From: Pseudomonas sp. GM78
Lineage (GTDB): Bacteria > Pseudomonadota > Gammaproteobacteria > Pseudomonadales > Pseudomonadaceae
Length of the DNA: 51,913 nucleotides
Direction of reading: 5' to 3'
Assembly: GCF_000282475.1 (NCBI RefSeq)
Contig: NZ_AKJF01000098.1
Location: 1 to 51,913 of the forward strand
The notes under the pieces are model-generated. The model searched no databases and was not told the DNA's origin. It was given only the letters and a program-made list of their open reading frames with translations. Positions 26,695 through 34,883 of the stretch are shown here, piece by piece (position 1 is the first letter of the stretch; each line of letters begins with the position of its first letter). Position numbers and translations under genes: made by a program.

Positions 26695-28188
26695 ATGAGC
26701 AGCTTGCGCAACACCCTGACCGCCCTGGCAGTGGCGGTCTCCCTCAGCGGCGTCGCCGATGCCGCCACGCGTTACGAAGAGCTTGCCAACCAGCCCTTCG
26801 AAAACGGTTTCCCGACCGAAGCCACTGCACGCAGCATGATCGACGAGCTGATTTTCCAGCGTGCCGTGCAGTCGTATCTGTGGTCGTTGCCGGCCATCAA
26901 CATCTGGTCGATGAAGGAGGCGTCGGAGAAACAATTCGGCGCCGGCTACAACATCCTGCCGACCTGGAAGAAACGCATCAACGCCAAGACGCTGGTGACC
27001 ACGCCGAACTCCGACCTGGTCTACGCCATGAGTTATCTGGACCTAGCGAAGTACGGTCCGCTGGTGGTGGAAGCACCGCCCGGCGTGCAGGGCATGTTCG
27101 ACGATTTCTTCCAGCGGCCCATCGTCGGTCCGACCATCGATGGCAAGACCTGGCGCGGCGACGTCGGCCTGGCCGGTCCCGACAAGGGCAAGGGTGGCAC
27201 CTATGTGCTGTTGCCGCCTGGCTACACCGGTCCGGAACCCACCGAGGGTTTCGTCTACCGCTCGCGCACCAACAACGTGTTCCTGTTCTGGCGCACCTTC
27301 TTCAAGGATCCGAAAGACCTGAGCGTGCCGGTGGCCGAAGTCGAGCGCACGAAAATCTATCCGTTAGGCAAGAAGGATTCGGCGCTGCCGATGCGATTCC
27401 CCGATGCCACCGGTGCGCCGATCAACATGCTGTTCCCCGAGGACGGCCGATACTTCGATCTGCTGTCGCGCTTCATTGAAGCCGAAGCGGTCGACCCGGC
27501 GGACATGGACATGCGCGGCTTCCTGCACACCATCGGCATCGAAAAGGGCAAGGCCTTCGCCCCGGATGCACAACGGCGCAAGCTGCTGGATGACGCTGCG
27601 CGCATCGCGTTCAAGATGAGCAAGGTCGTTACCAGTCATCTGCTGATGAAAGAGCCGGGCGGCCTGTACTACACAGATCGCCAGTACGTGAACACCTTCG
27701 CCGGGGAAAACACCGAGTTTCAGGCCAGCGGCACATTCACCAACCTCGAGCAGCGTGTGGCGTTCTTCACCTCTGCCTACTCGGACAGTCCGGGCATGGT
27801 GATGAACATGGTCGGTGCCGGCGCCAAGTATCCGGCCACCACTCGCGATGCCGACGGCAAGTTCCTCGACGGTGCCCACACCTACAAGCTCAACCTACCC
27901 GCCAATGTGCCAGCGGCGTTGTTCTGGTCGGTAACCGCTTACGACAACCTCACCGCTTCGGGTTTGGACAACGGCCAGCCGTTCCCCTCACTCAATCAGA
28001 TGGACAAACCGGCGCAAAACAGTGATGGCTCGACCGACCTCTACTTTGGCCCCGAATCACCGGGCGAAGGCAAGAACTGGATCAAGACCGTTCCGGGCAA
28101 AGGTTTCCTCGTGATTGTGCGGCTGTATGGGCCGAAACAGGCGTTTTTCGACCAGAGCTGGAAGCCCAGCGATCTGGTCAAACAGTAA
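26695..28188 (+). CDS. Exported DUF1254/DUF1214 protein (copy 2)
   Basis: The 497-residue product has a signal peptide cleaved after 'VADA' near residue 22. 'VQSYLWSLPAINIWSMK' marks the DUF1254 start and 'PAALFWSVTAYDNLTASGL' the DUF1214 region. It is diverged from copy 1 but shares the overall layout and the ending ('SDGSTDLYFGPESPGEGKNW'). The pair is probably co-transcribed. Acting as a heteromeric pair is possible but not shown. Confidence 0.88.
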   Translation: MSSLRNTLTALAVAVSLSGVADAATRYEELANQPFENGFPTEATARSMIDELIFQRAVQSYLWSLPAINIWSMKEASEKQFGAGYNILPTWKKRINAKTLVTTPNSDLVYAMSYLDLAKYGPLVVEAPPGVQGMFDDFFQRPIVGPTIDGKTWRGDVGLAGPDKGKGGTYVLLPPGYTGPEPTEGFVYRSRTNNVFLFWRTFFKDPKDLSVPVAEVERTKIYPLGKKDSALPMRFPDATGAPINMLFPEDGRYFDLLSRFIEAEAVDPADMDMRGFLHTIGIEKGKAFAPDAQRRKLLDDAARIAFKMSKVVTSHLLMKEPGGLYYTDRQYVNTFAGENTEFQASGTFTNLEQRVAFFTSAYSDSPGMVMNMVGAGAKYPATTRDADGKFLDGAHTYKLNLPANVPAALFWSVTAYDNLTASGLDNGQPFPSLNQMDKPAQNSDGSTDLYFGPESPGEGKNWIKTVPGKGFLVIVRLYGPKQAFFDQSWKPSDLVKQ

Positions 28189-28198
28189 CGATGAACTT

Positions 28199-28229
28199 GC
28201 ATCACCCCGTTTGTTAAACGGGGCGATGC
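28199..28229. other. Strong hairpin between convergent genes
   Basis: The stem GCATCACCCCGTTT / AAACGGGGCGATGC with loop GTT has one mismatch and lies 10 bp after the DUF1254 stop. It is followed by AAAAAA rather than T's, so on the plus strand it is not a standard intrinsic terminator. It may still limit read-through. Confidence 0.5.
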
Positions 28230-28272
28230 AAAAAAGTCAGTGAGAGACAGGGCGAACCATCCTGGTGTGCCT

Positions 28273-28902
28273 TCAAACCGGTCGGTTGAGCATCAGCAAA
28301 CGCGCCGCCAGAGCCGTCATTACTGCCGCGAAGCTATAGGCGCCAAGGCGTTTAAAGATAAAGCCTTCGCGAAGGCGCCCATGCAGCCGCCCGGCGCAAA
28401 AGCCGAGCAGGGAATGGAAGATCAAGGCGATCAGCGCAAGCAGCAACCCCAGGAACATCAATTGCGAGGTGACGCTGCTGCCCCCGACAGTAACAAACTG
28501 CGGCAGGAACACCATGAAGAACAACAGTGCCTTGGGATTTAACAGGCTGTTGAACGTGGCTCGGGCGAAAATCTTGCGCATCGAAGCTTGTGTGGCTTGA
28601 GTATTGGTATCCGCAAAGGGAGCCTTCAATGCCTGCCAGGCCAACCACATCAGATAGCAAGCACCGGCCCAGCGCAGCAAGTCAAACGCCGGAGACCAAC
28701 TCATTACCAGTGCACCGAGACCGGTGCTCACCGTGACGGTCATCAGCACATCGGCCAGAGTTATTCCCAGAGCGGCGGAGAAACCGGCGCGCCAGCCGTG
28801 GGCGACCGCATGGCTGGTGACGATAGCCATGTTAGGGCCAGGCACGAGGAGCAACAGCAAAGCGGCAACAATGAATAGGTAGAGGTTAGTGGCGTCCGGC
28901 AT
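28273..28902 (-). CDS. LysE/RhtB-family exporter (first)
   Basis: This 209-residue inner-membrane protein has about five to six helices. The family signature is 'LLLLVPGPNMAIVTSHAVAHGWRAG' at 15-40, with 'LLRWAGACYLMWLAWQAL' and 'SLLNPKALLFFMVFLPQFV' following. LysE/RhtB proteins export amino acids or related amines using the proton gradient. The start has a strong GAGGAGGT site. It is convergent with the DUF1254 operon. Substrate unknown. Confidence 0.87.
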   Translation of the reverse strand: MPDATNLYLFIVAALLLLLVPGPNMAIVTSHAVAHGWRAGFSAALGITLADVLMTVTVSTGLGALVMSWSPAFDLLRWAGACYLMWLAWQALKAPFADTNTQATQASMRKIFARATFNSLLNPKALLFFMVFLPQFVTVGGSSVTSQLMFLGLLLALIALIFHSLLGFCAGRLHGRLREGFIFKRLGAYSFAAVMTALAARLLMLNRPV

Positions 28903-29064
28903 AGGGTAATACCTCCTCGGGTGGAGGAGTCATGCTACCCGGCGTTAGTCAGGCAGAAGCAGATACAGTGGGGATGGAATTGGCCGCTACAGTCAGGTGT
29001 GGAGAGGAAAAATATTCCGTTTGACGGCATTGAGAAACAAGGTGGCCAGTTATGGCAAGGAGTG

Positions 29065-29455
29065 GATCAGATGCTCAAGGACGTATGACTTAAGCCACTT
29101 TGTCGCGGATGCTCGGCGTTCAGGAGCGAACAAACAGCTTCTGCCTCCGCCCTGACTTTGAACACGCCATGTTTGCTGGCTGACCCTCCCTCTACAAGAT
29201 CAACGACCCTATATCGCTTGCTGCCATCGTCCAGTGTGGTGGTTTCAATCACTCTGAATCTTTCGTGCATGGTTGCTTTCCGTGCATGACATTGGTGACT
29301 TAGAAGTACCGGCAAAAGGAGATGATTTCAAGAATGGGAGGGCTTAAGCTGAGACAATTTTTATGACGGTGCACCGTGCTTTCTCATCGCAGGAATGACT
29401 GTTCAATGAGCCATTTTCCCAATAGTCGATGCTTCGGGCCTGCTGGGCCCGGCTA
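29065..29455. repeat. ~400-bp direct repeat, copy 2
   Basis: This is the partner of 21868-22272, in the same orientation, with a shorter spacer (a CAAACAGCAGGATCCGCG-type stretch is missing). It carries the paralogous small gene. Recombination between the copies would remove about 7.2 kb that includes both DUF1254 genes. Confidence 0.8.
29067..29270 (-). CDS. Small hypothetical protein, repeat-borne copy 2
   Basis: The 67-residue product from the ATG at 29270 ('MHERFRVIETTTLDDGSKRY') matches copy 1 at most positions, with changes such as Ala/Glu, Gly/Asp, Phe/Tyr and Thr/Ala and a divergent tail before the shared 'TSLSI' ending. Conservation of frame and ending supports a real coding sequence. 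Function unknown. Confidence 0.6.
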   Translation of the reverse strand: MHERFRVIETTTLDDGSKRYRVVDLVEGGSASKHGVFKVRAEAEAVCSLLNAEHPRQSGLSHTSLSI

Positions 29456-29524
29456 TCGCCTAGGCGGGTAATCGACTGCACGCAGCCTTCTGTGAGTGGA
29501 TCAAGACAACGCATTGCGGCTGTC

Positions 29525-29767
29525 TCATTTCTCCTGGGCGTTACCAAGCCGTGTGCTATCCCAAGCTTCAGTGAGCTCGTCTATTCGATCCGCAATCTGA
29601 GGCGTTTTTGATAGGACAAGGCAGCGCGTGTTGCCGACAAATTCTTCTATCAGGTACACATCGTCGCCGACATCCAGTTCGAGCTCCTGCAGCGCTTCGT
29701 CCGGAATCCGAATCGCACCGTCACCATCCCATTCTTCGATAATGATTTTCATAGGTGGCTTTTTCAC
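29525..29767 (-). CDS. AbrB/MazE-like DNA-binding protein
   Basis: The 80-residue product starts at a GTG (29767) with GGAGA 7 bp upstream; an internal ATG at 29752 is less well placed. 'GDGAIRIPDEALQELELDVGDDVYL' over about residues 15-40 is the swapped-hairpin AbrB/MazE fold that binds DNA. Relatives are often antitoxins, but no toxin gene is next to it: downstream is the repeat, upstream is an unrelated small gene. It may be an orphan antitoxin or a plain regulator. Confidence 0.75.
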   Translation of the reverse strand: MKKPPMKIIIEEWDGDGAIRIPDEALQELELDVGDDVYLIEEFVGNTRCLVLSKTPQIADRIDELTEAWDSTRLGNAQEK

Positions 29768-29829
29768 ATTTGGTCTCCGTTGCTATGAGCCGGCAAGCCG
29801 CTTCCGTCTGTAGATTCTCAGCGGCGCGT

Positions 29830-30111
29830 TTACAGATCAGGATAATCATCAAGCTTAAGGCTAGGAGCGCCTCCGTCCTCCGGTTCGCGCTTAGGCGTAT
29901 GTATCACTCCAGCCTCTGCGTCTGCACGCATCTGCTCGAGCTCTCTGTCAAAAGCCTTATCCTGGACTGTGCGTTTGCTAACGTAGGGCTTCCGCTCAGG
30001 GTTTCGATGCGCTGCATAAGTCGTTAGCGCGTCCGGATCGTCCAGTAGCTTTTGTTGAACCTGAGATTCGAGCATCGCACGAAGCGAGTCTTTGTCGGGA
30101 CGGTTTAGCAT
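29830..30111 (-). CDS. Hypothetical charged protein, 93 residues
   Basis: This highly charged, Pro- and Asp-rich product ('NPERKPYVSKRTVQDKAFDR', 'TPKREPEDGGAPSLKLDDYP') is probably largely disordered at its C-terminus. The 5' end lies 12 bp from the broken DUF1232 gene on the opposite strand, so its upstream region may have been rearranged. No family recognised. Confidence 0.6.
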   Translation of the reverse strand: MLNRPDKDSLRAMLESQVQQKLLDDPDALTTYAAHRNPERKPYVSKRTVQDKAFDRELEQMRADAEAGVIHTPKREPEDGGAPSLKLDDYPDL

Positions 30112-30122
30112 TTTTCATACTC

Positions 30123-30386
30123 GTGGTGTATGCGTTGAGCCCAATCCACCTTATTCCCGATTTCATTCCCGTGCTGGGTTATCTGGACGATGTGATTATT
30201 TTACCGCTTGGCATTCTACTCGCTATTCGGCTCATGCCTGAGCTAGTGCTCCAGGCGTGTCAGGTTAAGGCGAGTGAGTGGGAGGCAAACCATGAAAAGC
30301 GGCCAGTGAACAGATTTGCTGCGATGGTTGTTGTTTTGACCTGGCTCGTTGCTGCGTCGGGTGTCTGGTGGGCTTGCGTTCGCTGA
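30123..30386 (+). pseudogene. DUF1232 (YkvA-like) protein, 5'-truncated
   Basis: The frame begins with a GTG within the DUF1232 motif: 'YALSPIHLIPDFIPVLGYLD' then 'DVIILPLGILLAIRLMP', followed by a C-terminal membrane helix 'MVVVLTWLVAASGVWW'. Full members carry about 40 more residues before 'YALSP'. Those are missing, and the frame upstream is occupied by the 5' end of the opposite gene. No ribosome site precedes the GTG. The gene is probably dead, though the core domain is intact. Confidence 0.65.
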
Positions 30387-30604
30387 GCGAAGTCGGTTTT
30401 TTCACCGAGCGACTGAATCCGCCTTCCTCAAGCGAGGTACGCACCTTAGATTTTTTTACGTTTTTTTTACGGTAGCTGTTTTGGTTCGCAACGATACTGG
30501 CCGCGATTTTTATCGACCCAATGTCCGAGCCTCCAACGGCTCTGGCAAACCGTATTGCCCAAGGATGGCATGCAATTCCTTTTCGCAGTTTGAGAGAAGC
30601 CCCC

Positions 30605-32506
30605 TTGAGCAAAACAGTGACCAGTGCGAACGACGGCTCCGAAACTAAAACGTCAGGCGTGGCCATGCTTATTGCCGCTGTCGGAGTGGTTTACGGGGAC
30701 ATTGGCACCAGCCCTCTCTACACGCTCAAGGAAGTTTTTTCCGGCCACTACGGTGTTCAGTTAAATCACGATGGTGTACTGGGCATTCTGTCGTTGATCC
30801 TCTGGTCGCTGATCTGGGTGGTCTCCATCAAGTACGTGCTGTTCATCCTGCGTGCCAACAACCAGGGTGAAGGCGGTATCATGGCGCTCACGGCATTAGC
30901 TCGTCGCGCGGCAGCACCTTATCCGCACATGAGCAAGGTACTGGTTCTGCTCGGCCTGTTCGGGGCGGCACTTTTTTACGGGGACAGCATGATCACCCCG
31001 GCCATTTCGGTGCTCTCTGCGGTTGAAGGGCTACAGCTGGCCTTTGACGGAATAGAGCACTGGGTGGTGCCGTTATCGGTGATCGTGTTAGTGGCATTGT
31101 TCCTGATACAGAAACACGGCACGGCTCGAATTGGGATCTTGTTTGGCCCGGTCATGGTGCTGTGGTTTGTAGTGTTGGGTGCGCTCGGGATCTACGGGAT
31201 TTTGCAGCGGCCTGAAGTGCTGCAAGCGCTCAACCCTGCTTGGGCAGTGCAGTTCTTTGTGGTTCATCCAGGTATTGGTGTGGCGATTCTGGGTGCTGTC
31301 GTCCTGTCACTGACCGGTGCTGAAGCCTTGTATGCCGACATGGGGCACTTTGGTCGCAAACCAATTTCCCGTGCCTGGTTTATCCTTGTCTTGCCCGGTC
31401 TAGCCCTCAACTACTTTGGTCAGGGCGCTTTGATCCTGGGAAACCCGGAAGCGGTGCGCAATCCTTTCTATTTGTTAGCGCCTGACTGGGCGCTACTGCC
31501 TATGATTGCTCTATCAACTCTGGCAACGATCATCGCCTCTCAAGCCGTGATCTCTGGTGCCTTTTCCCTGACGCGCCAGGCCATTCAGCTGGGATACGTC
31601 CCTCGAATGTTTATCCAGCACACCTCCGACCAAGAGCAGGGCCAGATATACATCGGCACAGTTAACTGGGCGTTGATGGTCGGTGTTGTGCTACTGGTGA
31701 TTGGTTTTGAGTCTTCCAGCGCCTTGGCCGCCGCTTATGGGGTTGCTGTGACTGGAACGATGTTGATCACCACCATCTTGTCCTCGGCTGTAGTCTTGCT
31801 CCTATGGAAAACACCGCGCTGGTTGGCCATCCCAATGTTGCTCGGTTTTCTGTTGGTGGACAGTCTGTATTTCGCGGCCAATGCGCCGAAGATTTTTCAG
31901 GGGGGGGCCTTCCCGGTGATTGCCGGCATCGGCCTGTTCATTTTGATGACGACCTGGAAGCGGGGGCGCAAGATTATTGTTGAGCGGCTGGATGAAACCG
32001 CGCTTCCGCTTCCGCTCTTCATCAGCAGCCTTCGTACACAACCTCCCCACCGCGTACAAGGCACGGCAGTATTCCTTACAGCTAAGGCCGAAGCTGTTCC
32101 TCATGCGTTGCTGCACAACCTGCTGCATAACCAGGTGTTGCATGAGCAGGTGGTGCTGTTGACCGTGGTTTCCGAAGACAGCCCGCGAGTGCCTGTCGAC
32201 CGCCGGTTCGAAGTTGACTCTTTTGGCGAAGGTTTCTTTCGGGTCAGTCTGCACTTCGGTTTTACTGAAGAACCGGATGTACCTCTCGCGTTGCGTGCCT
32301 GCCATTTGCCCGAGCTTGATTTCAGTCCCATGCGCACGACTTATATCTTGAGTCGGGAGACGGTCATCCCGACCAAGCGCATCGGTATGGCCAAGTGGCG
32401 CGAGTACTTGTTTGCGTTCCTGCTCAAGAACGCCAACAGCAACCTGAAGTACTTCAATTTGCCATTGAACAGGGTCATTGAGTTGGGTACACAGGTCGAA
32501 ATGTAG
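30605..32506 (+). CDS. kup: Kup low-affinity potassium transporter
   Basis: The protein has 633 residues from the TTG at 30605, preceded by GAGAG; this gives the usual Kup length, whereas the ATG at 30521 would add 28 atypical residues. The signature '[20 protein letters not shown]' is near residue 30-50. About twelve membrane helices follow, with '[20 protein letters not shown]', then a cytosolic C-terminal domain. Kup imports K+ with protons. The gene stands alone. Confidence 0.92.
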   Translation: MSKTVTSANDGSETKTSGVAMLIAAVGVVYGDIGTSPLYTLKEVFSGHYGVQLNHDGVLGILSLILWSLIWVVSIKYVLFILRANNQGEGGIMALTALARRAAAPYPHMSKVLVLLGLFGAALFYGDSMITPAISVLSAVEGLQLAFDGIEHWVVPLSVIVLVALFLIQKHGTARIGILFGPVMVLWFVVLGALGIYGILQRPEVLQALNPAWAVQFFVVHPGIGVAILGAVVLSLTGAEALYADMGHFGRKPISRAWFILVLPGLALNYFGQGALILGNPEAVRNPFYLLAPDWALLPMIALSTLATIIASQAVISGAFSLTRQAIQLGYVPRMFIQHTSDQEQGQIYIGTVNWALMVGVVLLVIGFESSSALAAAYGVAVTGTMLITTILSSAVVLLLWKTPRWLAIPMLLGFLLVDSLYFAANAPKIFQGGAFPVIAGIGLFILMTTWKRGRKIIVERLDETALPLPLFISSLRTQPPHRVQGTAVFLTAKAEAVPHALLHNLLHNQVLHEQVVLLTVVSEDSPRVPVDRRFEVDSFGEGFFRVSLHFGFTEEPDVPLALRACHLPELDFSPMRTTYILSRETVIPTKRIGMAKWREYLFAFLLKNANSNLKYFNLPLNRVIELGTQVEM

Positions 32507-32558
32507 TGAAAGATCAGGGGAGGGCAATCGTTATACGAATCGAATCACTTGGTCAGCT

Positions 32559-32998
32559 TCATTCACACGCTATGTTGACCGCTTTCTCGGCGCGTTGGAT
32601 TTCCAGCTTAACGTCAGTCGTTATCCGCTGCTTCTTGAACTGTTGCACTAGGAAGGGTTGATTGCCTCGCGACTTCACTTCCGCGTCGGTTGCGGCGACC
32701 TTGGCCTCGACATTTGCGGAGTGCTCCGTAATTACTGCTTCCGCCTCTTCCTTGGTTTTAGCGGTATCCAGCGCGTTGATGAGCTTGCCCACCTCGGTTT
32801 TTTCCGCTTCGGCGTAGCCTTCGACAGACAGACCGGTTGCCATGGCGCGTGCCTGGATTTCGACGGCCTTCAGATGCTCCTGCGCTACCTTGCACAGTGC
32901 ATCCTCTCGCTGATCCTTACTGGCTCCCCAAGTGCTAAATCCATCACCGCAGCCCCGAAGGTCACGACTGCAGAGGTACCAATCGTTTTGCCTTTCAC
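32559..32998 (-). pseudogene. Exported small protein, probable frameshift near the 5' end
   Basis: The 3' frame encodes a helical, Ala/Glu/Lys-rich protein of about 120 residues ('EDALCKVAQEHLKAVEIQAR', 'AVITEHSANVEAKVAATDAE'). In that frame the N-terminus reads unnaturally. In the adjacent frame a GTG at 32998, with GAGG upstream, opens a signal-like segment ('VKGKTIGTSAVVTFGAAVM'). Joining the two frames near 32940-32955 gives a normal exported protein, so a one-base indel or sequencing error is likely. An uninterrupted alternative starts at TTG 33014. No family recognised. Confidence 0.5.
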
Positions 32999-33014
32999 GT
33001 TTACATATCCTCAA

Positions 33015-33401
33015 AAGGCAAGGATAAAAGGGATGATGGGACTCAAGAATGGAAGGTTAGCCCAGGATGGGGAAAGACTCTTCAAGATGAATAAAAACCA
33101 GTTTGATTTCGTGGGGGCCATTTTGGCATTCACCAGCTGATTCGAGCCATGTGGATCAGCCGGGGTCGCCGTCAACGGGCTTGGCACTCTGACAATCGTC
33201 AGGATGACCTTGGTGGCCATGATCACTCTCGAGTCATCCGCCGCCGTGGTTGTCACTGAGGCCGTGATGGAAAAACCTTACCCCGAATCAGAAATTTTTT
33301 CCGTACCGACGACTCATCTGTAAGCAATTCGATCTATCCATGATCCGATGCCGGGATTGGTAAGGCCTACAATGGGATGTCTCCCACAAGGAGCTATGAC
33401 C
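33015..33401. other. Gene-free stretch
   Basis: I see no supported gene here. A minus-strand frame at 33011-33256 is open but has no ribosome site and an unusual composition. The last part should hold the promoter of the gene at 33402. Confidence 0.4.
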
Positions 33402-33635
33402 ATGACCGAACCGAATAACCTGTATGCCAATTGGCCCGCGCATCACCTGATGTTTGTGGCCCTGCGCGACGGCGGCGACGCCCCAGAGCATCTGGCCCCG
33501 GCCGTCGCGGCTTTTCATGGCATCAGCGTCGATGAATTAAAAGCGCAATGCCGGCGCGCCGGTGAAGAGTGGATCGCCCGCGACGGCGGCCTCGGTGAAA
33601 TCAATCACCGTGTGTACGCCTGGGCGAAAGGCTAA
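33402..33635 (+). CDS. Hypothetical protein, 77 residues
   Basis: The ATG at 33402 ('MTEPNNLYANWPAHHLMFVA') lies 8 bp after AAGGAG; an ATG at 33396 is in frame but too close to it. The product is soluble and well-formed, with two helices ('LAPAVAAFHGISVDELKAQCRRAG'). A strong terminator follows at 33669. No characterised family recognised. Confidence 0.65.
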   Translation: MTEPNNLYANWPAHHLMFVALRDGGDAPEHLAPAVAAFHGISVDELKAQCRRAGEEWIARDGGLGEINHRVYAWAKG

Positions 33636-33668
33636 GGGTGGCGCTACCGACAATGGGGCGTGATCAAT

Positions 33669-33704
33669 AGGCCCCACACATGAGCCAGGTGTGGGGCCTT
33701 TTTT
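33669..33704 (+). terminator. Rho-independent terminator
   Basis: A perfect 11-bp stem, AGGCCCCACAC (33669-33679) with GTGTGGGGCCT (33689-33699), is followed by TTTTTT. It ends the transcript of the gene at 33402-33635. Confidence 0.85.
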
Positions 33705-33817
33705 CTCGAGCACGAACCCAGTCGTGCTTATTTTGAAATACCAGAGCCCACAGAACTGGTTTGAGGCCGTGACTGCCACAGGAGGCACCGGCCCAAGACG
33801 GTAGCTCGCGAAGACGG

Positions 33818-33907
33818 CTAAAGGAACAACACAAGGCTCGCGAGCGCGGCGGCAACGCACAACGCAGAGATCGTTAACAGCAGGCGTAGGACGTCGTTCG
33901 TTCCCAT
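33818..33907 (-). CDS. 29-residue single-span membrane peptide (first)
   Basis: From ATG 33907 the frame reads 'MGTNDVLRLLLTISALCVAA' and ends '...LASLVLFL' before a TAG. One transmembrane helix fills residues 7-28, with a short polar N-terminus. The ribosome site is weak (GAGCAAG). The composition and clean ends suggest a true small protein. It is in tandem with a second 29-residue peptide. Confidence 0.45.
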   Translation of the reverse strand: MGTNDVLRLLLTISALCVAAALASLVLFL

Positions 33908-34000
33908 GACTTGCTCGGTGTGAATGCAGCGTGTGGGCAAAGGTGGGCGAATTTAGGAGACCAATAACACCACCGAGTGTTGTAGAGCCGTCGTGCTGAT

Positions 34001-34090
34001 CTAGCTGACCAGAACAATTACCCCGCTAACAATCGCAATCCATAGCGCACACAACGCAAAGAGGAGGCCAATGAAGCCTTTCTGGGTCAC
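34001..34090 (-). CDS. 29-residue single-span membrane peptide (second)
   Basis: GTG at 34090 follows a strong GGAGG site with 6-bp spacing. The frame reads 'MTQKGFIGLLFALCALWIAI' and ends 'VSGVIVLVS' before TAG. Residues 6-28 form one membrane helix behind a Lys-containing head. The gene lies 16 bp below the receiver protein, so it may be co-transcribed with it. It is too short for normal ORF calling. Confidence 0.55.
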   Translation of the reverse strand: MTQKGFIGLLFALCALWIAIVSGVIVLVS

Positions 34091-34106
34091 AGAAACCTCC
34101 AGCAAC

Positions 34107-34523
34107 TCAGTGGGACGTCTTGATGATGGGGTTTCCGGGCTGCAGCAGGGTGGCCACCGAAATCACCAGGTCATCCAGTGACCAAGGCTTGTGCAGATAG
34201 ATCGTATGGACGGGTAGGTCGCTAGGATCGATCAAATAACCGGACGTGAGAATGGAGGCGATCCAGGGGAGACGACTCTGGATCATCTCAATAAACTCCA
34301 ACCCTTGTATCTGCCCAGGTAGCGCATGATCCACGATCACCAGCGGGCAGTGGAAAGTGTTTTGCAAAAAGTACGTCAGCGCGTCGTCTGCAGTCTCAAA
34401 AGCCAGAGACTGGGCGCCAATCTCGGCCAGGATGTCCGTCATCAGTGCTCGAAGGGTAGGATCATCCTCAATAACGATCACCGTACCTTCGATTGGCCGC
34501 ATTCCTTCCCAGTTCACGTTCAC
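34107..34523 (-). CDS. Stand-alone receiver-domain protein
   Basis: This 138-residue CheY-like protein has only a receiver domain: acidic pocket Glu19/Asp20/Asp21, phospho-acceptor Asp65 in 'VIVDHALPG', Thr93 and Lys112 in 'YLHKPW'. There is no output domain. It should relay phosphate within a multi-step pathway or bind a partner. No kinase is adjacent; the orphan hybrid kinase at 12065-14236 is one candidate partner on the same stretch. A tiny membrane peptide follows by 16 bp. Confidence 0.85.
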   Translation of the reverse strand: MNVNWEGMRPIEGTVIVIEDDPTLRALMTDILAEIGAQSLAFETADDALTYFLQNTFHCPLVIVDHALPGQIQGLEFIEMIQSRLPWIASILTSGYLIDPSDLPVHTIYLHKPWSLDDLVISVATLLQPGNPIIKTSH

Positions 34524-34883
34524 GCGCCTTGTCCTTCAAGGTCAGGTTTTGCCTCATCGAAGAGACAGCATAGGCGACCCAGATTGCTATGAGCTAGCCG
34601 TGTGGTCGATCTCTCCTTGATTTCGAGGCAGAGAAAGTAACTTGGGAGGGAAAGTTAGGGATTTCCTAGCATCAGGTGCAGCGCAATTGATGGTGAGGGG
34701 CCGTCCTGCGTGAGGATCCTTACTTCAACCGCAGGTCGCAGATAGGCGAGCGATTGCAGCAAACACGTGGCTGACCGTCGGTATAGGGATTGGGGTAGTT
34801 GCAGTTTTTGAGCCTTGAGAGATGAGAGCACGACGTATCCGAGACGGGTAGTTCTGTGAATCAACTGCTAGAGGATCAAATAC
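34524..34883. other. Intergenic region before the arylsulfatase
   Basis: No gene is supported; open frames here lack ribosome sites. The segment separates divergent genes and should hold promoters for both. An AGAGGATC ribosome site precedes the sulfatase start. Confidence 0.4.

Noticed and set aside
28199-28229. Hairpin as a classical intrinsic terminator
   Set aside because: It lacks a T tract downstream on either transcript, so it is listed only as a hairpin.
29344-29547. Minus-strand frame next to the AbrB-like gene as its toxin
   Set aside because: The frame has no toxin motif, no ribosome site, and partly overlaps the ~400-bp repeat.
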